Assembly: GCF_000090795.2 (NCBI RefSeq) | Contig: NW_003546242.1 | Location: 547,792 to 589,579 of the forward strand | Reading direction: 5' to 3' | Source: Amphimedon queenslandica | Taxonomy: Eukaryota > Porifera > Demospongiae > Haplosclerida > Niphatidae | DNA length: 41,788 nt | Shown here: positions 10,486 through 22,400 of the stretch, one piece after another | Layout: each line of letters starts with the position of its first letter | How positions within the stretch are numbered: the first letter of the stretch is position 1 | The notes under the pieces: generated by a model | The model's input: the letters and a program-made list of their open reading frames with translations, nothing else | Told to the model about the DNA's origin: nothing | Database searches by the model: none | Position numbers and translations under genes: made by a program

Positions 10486-13400
10486 GTAAGATCATTAGTC
10501 TTAATATTCAGAAACTGCAAACCATATTTTTACATAATTTGGAGTAATGTCATGCTGTTTTGTTTGAATTTTGTATTCATTCATGTTTACTGATGCAGTA
10601 AATTTGCAATATTTATTCTTCTAACTTTTTTATTAAGTGTCTTTCTAAAGTATAGACTACGTGTTTTTAACAAGGACAAAAATACCATTATTTTGTATTA
10701 CTTAAGTACTTTTTACATAGAATATCCATTTGCACTGAATATATGGATGGTGGATCTCTTGATCAGTATGCTCCACTTTCGGAAACTGTATTGTCTAAAA
10801 TTACAGCTGCAGTAAGGTGTTGTACTTTTGAATTACTGCACTGAAAATTATTTTAGATTCTAAAAGGCCTAAATTATTTATGGAGCATTAAAGTTTTACA
10901 TAGAGGTAAATCAGTTACTACAATGATTATGGGTAACTGAACTCATTGCTTGAGGTATAGGCTTAATATGATAACCTGAGCTTTTTATTGCTCCCATTGT
11001 TGAAAATAAATGTTCACTCAAATATAATCTTTTAAAAATGCTCCTTTTGCTTTCTGCCAAATTTCTTCCTGTTGGTGGGTGCAGCTAAATGAGTTGTCAT
11101 TAGGGGTTCAAGACTAGTGGATTAATTCATTCCTTCATAGGGGGAACTCATTTTTTATTCTCGTGCATAATAATGTAGTAGGCTAGTAGCAGTAATTAAA
11201 AATTGGGAATTGTTAGTTCTTCATATTCTAAGCATGCAAATACAAGAAAATGTCATAATAACAGAAGTAGGCAAATCTTCTTGCTTACTATGAGTCTTTT
11301 ACTTGCTGTTGCATGCTAAAGTCATGAGAACTAATGATTCTAACCTTTTTATTAGTACTGCTACACTACTATGCATGAGAATTAAGCATTATTTTTCCCT
11401 ATAAAGGAACACATTAATCCTCACCCAATGACGGGAACAAATATAGTTAACAGCAAAAAGGGCATTTTTGGATAGCTCATATCGTAGTAAATAATTTTCA
11501 TTGAACAAAGGGAGTTGTCACACTACATGAAAAGGTTTAGGCATCCTTTAATGCCCAAAAAATAAATACCTTAAAATCTGCTTTAGTTATATACCCTTTG
11601 ATTTTGTATAGACATAAAGCCATCAAATATGTTAGTCAATACTCATGGACAAATTAAACTTTGTGATTTTGGCGTTAGTGTACAGGTTAGTTAATACATG
11701 TATTTTAAATGTTTATACTGTATTATGTGTACAAGGACTGTTATAATGAATGATGTTTTATTAATGGCAAGTTTCAAAAAACTGAGTTATCTGTTAGTAT
11801 AACTGCATGCTATTTGTAATAACATGATTCATTGTAGCTTTACCTTTTATTTATTGAAAAATATGTTATAATTTGCAGTTAATAAATTGCTGCTACTGCA
11901 ATGTTTGTCAACTCAACACTAATTTTTTTACCACATAGCATAATAGAACATTTTGTTAAAGTAAAAGACGTACAACAAATGGCATCATCAAAAAGTGGGT
12001 GTCGTATTGTGTTGGTCAGGTATGCCATAGATATTGCAGTAAATGAAAGGGATTGGAAACGGGGCGTAGCAACAAGAAAATGCGAGTGTAATAGTAGGAA
12101 CAAGATAGGACAGGCATTTAATTTTTGTGTACTTTTAAGAACATTCTAGATTATTCTTTTTCATTTACTGGACTATTACTTTGTGTGGACTATTCTTTTT
12201 GTGTACTGGAACATTTTGGACTAGAAGGTTCCAGATTTGTACCTTGCTATACATATGTGTGATTTTTGTAAATAGGGGGTTCCTTGCTTGGTAAAAATAT
12301 AATATTAAACCACTTACTTCTGGTGAACACTGTTACAGCGAGTTGATAGTACCGTAAATAACCTCTAAAATTACTCGTATGTAAAATTAATTATGGCTTA
12401 AAACTAAAGCAACATATTGTAAGCATACTTCTTAGGTAGTTTTTTGTTGCATAAAATCTTATTTGGTACAGGTGTCTGCTGTAGCATTGTATTTGTTTTG
12501 TGTTTTCTGAATTAGCAATCATTATTGATCACATTTACTATATATAATTGTATATTTTGTTTTGTACAACCTATTGAATTATAAGCATTATAATGATGTG
12601 ATAGCTAATGTCACAGACCCTTTTGTTTTTATGTTTAGGGCACAAAACAAACCTTTCAAACTTATCAGAAATGATCATTTTTCCAAACTAACTTTAGTGG
12701 GCGACCTTCACATTTTGATACTATAATTAATGCTTATATTATTTACTGTCATGTGTCTATCACTCTTGATATAAGGGTACAAAACTAAATGTTGTTAGAA
12801 TCATTGATACGTCAGAGCAAAAATGAGTGCAAGTGATGGTTCTAGCTACATATAAATTTGTCTGGGGATAGATTCATATGAGTCTCTTCTTCCTTTGATA
12901 TAAATAATGGCGTATACTGGCATCACTGCTGGCATGACAGGTGTCAGAAGGACAGTTATTGCTCAAAAACAGTCTTCGTTGCTAGATGCAAATGTCAACC
13001 TGTATCCATTTTTTAGCAGTGTATATTGAGATGCCCGTTTCTGATTCCTTTAATTTACTCTAATATCTATGGGTTTGCTGGTTTTTTGCTATTGCTAAGT
13101 AATTTGATATATAAAATGATTGAAAGTACATACTACTAACTAAAGCGTGTTCTAAAAATAGACTACCAATATGTATAGTCTTGTAAGTGTATTATTACAA
13201 AATACTAGTGCTTGGTATGTGAGGTTGAGTTGGAAAAGCTCAGCCATGAATGGCTGCTATCTCAGAAGCATTGAGCCCTTTTAAGTCTTCAGGAATTCAA
13301 AAACATTGGCTACAAAATAGTTGCAGTATGTAATGCAAGTTATATAATCTAACAAATTTCGAGCTGGCTATGGCTACAAATGCATTTTAACAATAAAAAT

Positions 13401-16400
13401 AGAGTGCAAAATATCATATAATGTAAAATTTAGGCACATTTACTTGGAAACAAGAATGCCTTTATTAAGCCAAGTTTTACAATGCAGCAACATTGATGGA
13501 GCTAGACTGCTATGAATATGCCAGAGAATTTTATTCCCTTTAACTTTTCTACTAGGTTTAATTAACTTCTATAATTTCTGTGTGATTATTGTATAGAGGA
13601 ACAACAATTTTCCATGACTGGGTCTTACTTTATGCATCCACAACCTTCAGGTTGTTGTTTTGCTGAATGCTTAGCTATGTTTTTTAAGGCTAAGATGTTT
13701 CAATATTTCTATTGTAGCATTCTTCTTTTCAATGAGTAAAGTGTGATACTCTTGAGCACAACTGGTTAAGCAAGTTTAACTTGAAGAGCTGCATTTTTTA
13801 GTCAAGGTCAAGCTTAAACAGATCAATGAAAGTTTCACCGATATATATGTTAATTGATGGTCAGGACCTCCATCAAAGTATGAAAAGAGTATTGGCTTAA
13901 AAAGGAATTTGCCTTTAAAATGTTGTACAGCTCACATGAGTGCCTAAATGGTGTGGAGTGTTCAAAAATAGCATCTTTCAAAATTGCATAAACAGAACCC
14001 ATACAAAAAAGTTTACTATGCATACAGCTTTGATAATCAAATAATTAAAATTATTAACATCATTAAAATGCAATAAAAACTAGCAATCACATGTTATAGA
14101 TGTAGTTGCAATGGTACTGGCATGGTAATTATAATGGCAAATGATATACCTATTTTTAATGATATGAGCATTTGTAATAATTATGATTAACATACCTGAA
14201 TACCACGAATCTGAAGTATCTTCAGGCACATTAATAAGAAAAACAACTGATGGGAATAAGTGAAAACTTGGAAAAGTCATGATCACCAACAGTCATCAGC
14301 TCATCTTCACAAACTGGGACTTGTCGTCCACGTTCTGCAGCTGCTAATGGGTATATTGGCTCTCCAATTTTAATTTTATGCTTATCATCCAGAGACACAA
14401 GTGCACAGAATTCCCTGACACTAATAGCATATTGCCTTAAATACCTGTATGATGCAGCAGCATAGTGAGAGTCTTTGTGCTCTTTTCGAAATTGCCTTTG
14501 CTGAACCATAATTTTCATCCTAAACCTACCAGTGTAATGTGAAGACTTTAGCATAGAAGAATTTTTGGGTCAGAACTGTAGGTGTGTCGATTCCACAGAG
14601 GGAATCAGTGTACTTTAGGGGCAGCGCTGACTGACCTGCTGTACAAAGTCATGGACAGAAATTGCTCGAGATAAATGTGCTATTTGACCATGACGTCGAT
14701 CATCAATAGCAGATACTTCTGACGTAAAACGCTGTGCCTCGTCCCAAAAGACATCATTGAGTATGTTGTTTTCGATTTAGCGCTCGTAAATCACTACACT
14801 ATCACTGTCTTAATCTCAATTATTTGAATTGTCCGTCTATCTGCCTCACAATATATTATATATGCGGTAGCCTATATGTAGGATTCAGGTGCATTTTTCA
14901 AGATTGCGGCCGTTTTCATGATTTTAAACACTTATAACTCTTTTATTTTACATTGCACAGCCTTATAAATGGCTTAGATGAGCCCTCCTTCACTGAGCAA
15001 TTCTCCTGGTATCTTTAAAGTGTGCTGTAATGTAGTGGGAGCATTTCTGGAGAATGGCCCAAATTCATATTTGTTCAAAATTCTTCAGACTTTTTTTCTT
15101 CTTCTTTCATCTTTTTCTATCTCCCCTCTAATCTTTCAAATTAGAGAAGTGCTTAAGTTCGCTTTTACATCACTCCTCTGGGCTTGGGTCAAGGACCACA
15201 AAGGTAGTTTCAAAAAGAATCAAGGACAAAGAACAAAATGGAAGACACAATCCAGCTGCAGACACAGTGAGGGTTTGTGGTTTGATGCCATTTTAATTTA
15301 TGTGCTCATAATCAGCATCAATATAATAAACCTAACCACAGAATCATAACAAAATCTAATTTATAATTTTAAGAAAAAAAAATAGAAACAAGTAAATAAA
15401 AAACAGAAAAAGTAGTAAGATTGAATTGGAAAAAGTAAAAAAACAAGAGGGTACTTGCAAACTGGTGTGATAAGAAATCCTATACCACTGCATGAAAGTC
15501 ATGGCTTCATAGTTATCATAATAAGTAGTCTGTGTGGATAATTAAAATGCTTTTGGGTAATATTTTTCATGCAGTGGTGTAGGATTTCTTATCACACCAG
15601 TTTGCAAGTACCCTCTTGTTTTTTACTTTTTTCCAATTCAATCCTACTACNNNNNNNNNNNNNNNNNNNNNNNNNNNNNNNNNNNNNNNNNNNNNNNNNN
15701 NNNNNNNNNNNNNNNNNNNNNNNNNNNNNNNNNNNNNNNNNNNNNNNNNNNNNNNNNNNNNNNNNNNNNNNNNNNNNNNNNNNNNNNNNNNNNNNNNNNN
15801 NNNNNNNNNNNNNNNNNNNNNNNNNNNNNNNNNNNNNNNNNNNNNNNNNNNNNNNNNNNNNNNNNNNNNNNNNNGTTCACATTGGACATCAGTGAGACGA
15901 GCACTTACAGAGCTGGAAAAGAAATTGCTAATAGTGTCTTCTTTCGGTACGTGAAAAATAGTCCCAGAAAGTAGAATTTTAAATGATGATCTAACAGCCA
16001 TAGTTTTATTAACAAGGTGCAGTGACAACATAATGTAATAATTTATATACTAATAAGTGATGGTGACTGATTGCTAAGACGAGAGAAAGAGAAATAAAGA
16101 AAGAAGTAAAGCTTCAACACTTGTTGGAGAGAGAAAGAGTTCAATTAATAGTGATGAGTTGACGTGACCATGAGACTAATATAAATTCAAATTGATTAAC
16201 GATACTAGCGTCTCCTTGAGAGTGAGGGGTCTTGTGTACTAATGAGTTGTGAGTTACAACCAGATACTGATTGGTTATAAGAGCTGGTTCAAGACAAAAG
16301 TAACAAAGAGAGAAGGAAAGAAAGGGAGGAGAGGGAATGAGAGTGGGAGAAGAGAGAAAGAGATTAATTAATTGTCATGAGTTGACATGACTAATCGATG

Positions 16401-19400
16401 ACAGGAGACTGATAAGTTCCGATTGATCAGTGATAGAGGCTCGTCAAGAGTGAGAGGCCTCATAAGAGGTTGACAATACAGCAGTCAGAGAGCTAGTGGG
16501 ATATGTGTAGCCTGGTTGTGTAGCCTGGTGATACAGGCAGAGAAAACCCAAGAGTAGAAGGTATAGCGATATCAATGACCCCGTTTGGATCATTTATAGA
16601 CTTGGTTGTAGATTTCAACTAGCAGACAGCAATTTCCACCAATTTCCACTCACACTGTTGACTGTTCAAAGCACGAGGTTGTAGTGTAGTGGACTAGTGG
16701 TTAAAATTGAATACAGTAAAAATTTATTGAATTTAACAAAAATTTGAAGCGGCATATGCGAGTGGGAAAGGGGAACTACTAATCTAATTGGAGTGGCCTA
16801 ATAATGATAAATTTTTATGATTAGTGTTGTTTTTGTAGTTAATGACTTCATTGACAAAGACTTATATTGGAACTAATGCTTACATGGCCGTAAGTTATTT
16901 CAAGTATTATTATTATAACTTTGATTAAGCTTCAGCCTGAAAGAATTTTGGGGGGTGAGTATGGAGTACATTCAGAAATTTGGAGTTTAGGATTGTCACT
17001 GATGGAAGTATGATTATATAATGTAAATGTTGTGTTTGAACTTACTTAGTTATCATTAGGCTATTTTCCATACTTACCTGAAAGGAATAAAAGCGTGACA
17101 AATCTTATGGTTAGTTTAGTCGAATCTGTTAACAAATAACTTTCAAGTGACATTCATTCTTTCACAAGGAGTGTATCCTTGTTTTACATGAGCCGTATTT
17201 GTGGGCATAATAACTTGGTGCATCAAAGCATAAATAATGGTGTAATAAAAGGGATTGGACACTACCTGTAGGCGTGGCGATGCAGTTTTGTCACCCCTTG
17301 TTACCTGGTGGGCAATGTCTGTATTTATTTATGGTGACTGTCTCTTCAATAGTTGTTGCTATGCAGAAAGGTTATTGAACAAATATGGTGTGGCTATTAA
17401 ATAGCGTTTACGTATATACCTTAAAGTGGAATATTTTACGTCATTTGTTAGTTAATTTTAAAATATTTGTGTTTTTAATTTTACTGTTTACATGTGATCT
17501 ACTCTAAATTGTTTACATGTGAGCTACTCTAAATTAATTTAACTAATAACAATTTATTGACTTTAATTTTTATTTTTTGTTGTAAAATTAAAGTCACATT
17601 AAAGTATTCCACTTTTAGGATATCTTCCTATCCCCATAAAAGTTTTGGGCTACCTGTGGCAAAGTTTTTGTTTTATACAGCTATGTTTCAACCAGTAAAG
17701 GCCCCCATACACTAGGCAGCATGTTGCTTGTAACATTTGTGGTTACTTTGAGCTTGTAGGCAACATGTTGCCAGAAATAGAAGGCTGTTCTGTTTCTGGC
17801 AACATGTTGCTTACAAGATCAAAGTAACCACAGATGTTGCAAGCAACATGTTGCCTGGTGTATGGGGCCTCTAATGGATACACAAAATTGGCACCTTTGT
17901 GGACACTTATTTGCCTCTTTAGCTCCGTGCTTTTACCATTCTAGTGCTATGTCATATCATTCCATAGGTAATTGAGAGTTCTTTTTTGCATTGACAAGCT
18001 TTGTAGTGCTTAGGGACAAAATTAATGTCTTCATTAATTTGGAGGTAAAAACAGCATTTGGTGCTGTAATGCTCTAAGTTTTAATTTGAATTATACCAAT
18101 GAAATGATACTTCACAGTGCAAAACATTGAGCTCCTGGACAGTCAATTTTCTGTTGCACCAGAGCCCTGTTTTTGAGTTATTTTAATTGCGATTAGAATC
18201 AAAAAATTTGCGGAAAAAGGAACATATTGCTTGCCACTAATACTATCAAATTGGACTACTTCTGTGACCAAACCAGAAGTTTCCAATTCCTTTTACTTAC
18301 TCTATTATTTATTATCAAGGACTGACCCCAACATGTTTAAAAATGTACAAGAGTTTGTCAAGCTATACAACTGTACAATTTGTTTAGCACAAATGATGCA
18401 TATTGGTAATGGGTGATATATTGATTCTCTATTGATATGAATCATATTTCAAGGAATCAATTTAAATCATAATCGAAACTTTTATACAATTTTCAACAAT
18501 CTATTGACCACACCCATTTATTAAGGTTAAATAACTAGTTGGACTTGTCACACTTGCGTAGGTGGGTACTAAGCAGTTGGGTTGTCATTTTGTCCACAGA
18601 GTTTAAAAAAGATAACTTTTTCTCTGAGCACTCTAGAGCTATATTTCTTCTAGCAACAGATAAACTTTGATCTACTTATGATAGTAGGATCACGTGGCAC
18701 CAAAGCCTGGAAACTGTTAAACCAGGGGACCTCTATCCAAGTGAGAGCTCATGTTTGACTCTGCAGTGCCAAAACTTGCTTCAGTGGTAGAAAATTCCAT
18801 CTAACAAAAAAATAAAAGAACGATTTTGTCCTAACTTCTAATTTACTAAACCTGAGAGACAGGGTAGACAGATCCTTCTTTTGAGAGGCCAGCTCAATAG
18901 CCTGTTCATCCAACCGACATGTGGGACAATGAAATGGACTAGAGAAAACATCGAGCTTTGCAAGTGCAGCCTTCATCAAGCCAGCACAACCCCTATGTAG
19001 CCAGGCTAAACAAGTACCCTCGCAAATAATGGACTGTTGTGAACTGTCAACAATAGAGTATTCACAGATGGAACAGATAGCATACCTAGCTTCTTTTCGG
19101 ACTTTTTCTTTGCTGGCAAAACTATCTGACAACCACTATAAAGGAGTACTGAAAAAAACTACAGGGCTGACCTAGTTAAGTAGCAGGTTATACAAAAAAG
19201 TTAAGACTATCAGTGCATGAGACAAAGGATTTGAAGGTCTACCTTCTAAGACTCTTAAAAGTAGTATACAGATGGCCCTGGCATTAAACTAGACTCAGTG
19301 AACACGTGGCCTACGTAGCTAAAGATGCACCTACAAAAATTGGCAACATAGAGCACTATAATGGAGCAAAAACCTGGCTTAGTGGCTATTATTTAAATGT

Positions 19401-22400
19401 TGAAACCAGCAAAAAGTCAAAGGAGAAAGTAAGTTGCCTTGGAGCCTCCAAACGGTAGCCATCCCAGCTGAGTTTGGGACAGAAGTGAAAGCAGCTGTGT
19501 AGAATTTGAAAAATGTAGCTATGTCACATATGATCTACATCATAATATTTATAGAAGAATGTCGGCTGTGTTGTTTCGTACATAAAACCAAGGGCGTAGG
19601 GAGAAAAAAAGGAAGGGGTGGGCTATGAGAAGAAAAGGGTGCGTGAAGCGTGCCGCCGATTTGGCCTCGCCCATTTTTACGGCCGCAAAATGGGCGTGTT
19701 CTCGCAATTTGGAGTTTCATTTACTCTAATATCTATGGTTCTCGCAACTGCTTCACTCTCAGACTCAGATGAGGACTCAGGCAAGACTCAAGGTAGCAGC
19801 ACAATCAACAAAATCATCATTTACAAGATCATCATTTTCAATCTCGTCATGCTCATCTTCAGTACAAATAGTCTATATGGCTGGGGTTGACTACTAATAA
19901 ACTCAACTAAAATTTGCATAAAAATTCACAAAGCTTTAGTTTCTTTGCAACGGACATTGTCATGGCTTCACTTAAAGTTAACTTTTTATAATTTTTATTA
20001 AGCTAGCTAATTAATTAAGTTAATTATGTAAAGACTCCACTTTAATAATATTTGTGCTAAAATGGCTGTTTTTTTTTTCTTTCTCCTGTCTCTGTTTGCC
20101 TGTGTCAACAGTGACTGAGTGAGTAACTGCCAGTTGAGACAGCTACCCTAAACTTCTATAATCTTTAGTCATAGGTGACTAAGGCAGAAACTCAATATAG
20201 GTAAACTACTAAACTTCAATTGTGACTTCTGAACTTTAGGGTAGGCTGTAGCCTACCCTAGCCTTATGCTAGCTACGCCCTTGCATAAAACAGTCTTACT
20301 GTTGCTGATAAGCAGCATTATAGCTTTTGGAGCTAACTAGTCTTCATTAAGGCCATTATTTTTAAATGCTCTCACTTTTTAGCTTTTAGAAAGAATTATC
20401 AATTCGGGCCCTTGACTACAAGTGCTTATGTAAACTATGGCATTGCAAAACGTCATTGCTGTTAGCTTTGGTATGCCGTTGGGTTTATAAGGAAAACCCA
20501 GTTCTCAGGTGTCCTAAGAGCTAAGAGACACAAGATTTCCCAGATTGTGATAAATTTTGGCCACTGAGAACCAGTGAAAATTTTATTCTTATCTCACATT
20601 CCTATAAAAATTTATGTTAGTCTATTTGTCTCAAACTCAACTGGGATGTAGCCCACTTGATAACTATTAATATTCGCAAATGCTAATGAAAGTTTCCATG
20701 AAAATGATTTAGATAGTTCCAATGGCAATTGATGACGTGTTTATGCAATTACAATGTTCAGCAGCTAACCAGCTATTCTTTAGTAGCTTTTGTGGAGCCA
20801 TCCAGGTCTCATACTCCGTTGTATTCTTGTATGTACCACTACGTTTTAGCTCTTTGTTGCAAAATCAGTGCTGGTCATGATTGTAAACCACACTCAAGTT
20901 AATAAACACGTGCTTATTGACCTGTGTGTGGTTTATAATGATGAGTGACAGACCAGCATCAAAGAGCTCAAAGGTAGTGGTTCATACAAGAATATAACGG
21001 GATAAGAGAGCTTGATGGCTCCACTAATGCTGCTAAAGAATAGCTGATTAACTGCTGAATACTGTTGTTGTATTAACAAGTGGTCAATTGCCAGCAACTA
21101 TCAAAACTGTTTTTATCGAAATTTTTATTAGCATTTGCCATGATTAATTGTCCTAGGGTATACTAGATTATTGTGAGTAAGACTCTTTTGCTGCACTACT
21201 TTTGTTTTTATCACTTCTTCTCTCATTAGCAGCAGAAGAGATATGTCCAATAAGAACAATCTATGTTTTAGACAGAGTCAGTGGCTGTGAATTGGTTGTT
21301 TTAATACTTGACTTAATGCTGTGTTTTGTGAATCATACGAGAGTAGATTGAAAAAATTGAGAAATGGTAACATTGTACACATCATTAGAACAGACATCAA
21401 ATTGTCTAATCTCAGGATTCTTAACGAGGGGGAGGGCTCATAAGTCTCAAATCAAAAAATGTAAAGCCTGTGTTAAGCTGTCTTTAACAACATCAAACAT
21501 AGCTGTTATCTAGCCGAAGTTATTTGACATCTATTCACTTTTACATGACCTGTGCTTATTATCAATTAATAAATTAATAAGTCTTAGCTTCATTTTTACG
21601 TGGTTGTGGTTTTAGAATTGTTTTGTTGAGCACCAAGACATGCAGCTAATTAGCAGCTGAAATTATCCATGTTGTTCCAGCTTAGCTTTATTTTTATTAA
21701 AGCAATTACTGAATTTTTTGTGTAGTAACATGTCTCAAAAGGGTAAGAGTGACCTCTGGTCGAGTGACACTTATTAATGTTAGAACTTTTTTTGAGAGGA
21801 AGAGAAAGCTACAACAGTTAATGAATAAAGACCAGGTTGTGGCTAAAACATTCATTTGGTACTGGAGTCAGTGAATCAACTGTCAAATATGTCACTAAGA
21901 ATTACAAAGCTGATGGGCATTTTAAGAGTCTAGAGAAGTGATATCTAAAAGTCACGCAGATTATATTCTTATCCAGATGACATAAACGTGGACTACTGTT
22001 GGTTGGGATATATTTGCGGCTGCTTATTTTTGCGATTTTCTCCCACACTCAGCAATCACCATGACTACCAAATGCAATTTTAATTGAAAAATCCGCGATA
22101 TTAATAGCAAGGACTTTGTTGCAGTGTTCTTGGGTTGTTGTTCTTGCTGTTACTAATCCTTGGTCTTTTTGGAGCTGTTTCAACCAGAGCTACTGAGCCT
22201 ACTCTCTTCACTCTGCCTCGTGGTATCTTGGCCCATTCTTGGGGCTCTCCACCATTTATTAACTTGGGTGTGGTTAATTATTATCAGCAAGTGGAGCGGC
22301 AAGGATTTGCTGCAAAAAGCTCGAAGGTATAGTCTGGCGACCCAGACCCAATTCCTGCGGGAGAAGTGTCTGGTACAATGCTTAACAAGACTTTGTGCAG

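Noticed and set aside
11879-12149. Overlapping opposite-strand open frames (82 + and 74 -)
   Set aside because: Mutual shadows in intron DNA; neither has a recognisable domain.
12150-12345. Possible solo LTR
   Set aside because: Composition resembles an LTR, but there is no TG...CA boundary I can fix, no partner copy and no target duplication.
14978-15349. 123-codon + strand open frame
   Set aside because: Lies within the 0.8-kb repeat and is interrupted in the inverted second copy; non-coding repeat.
15567-16031. Long open frames crossing the N run
   Set aside because: Artefact of translating Ns; only the real flanks can be judged.
16675-16715. tRNA-like A-box (GTAGTGTAGTGGACTAGTGG)
   Set aside because: No matching B-box or cloverleaf downstream, so neither a tRNA nor a SINE head can be supported.
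20667-21150. Palindromic GTAAACCACAC/GTGTGGTTTA as a possible replication origin or operator
   Set aside because: It is the centre of a fold-back transposon with terminal inverted repeats, which explains the symmetry.
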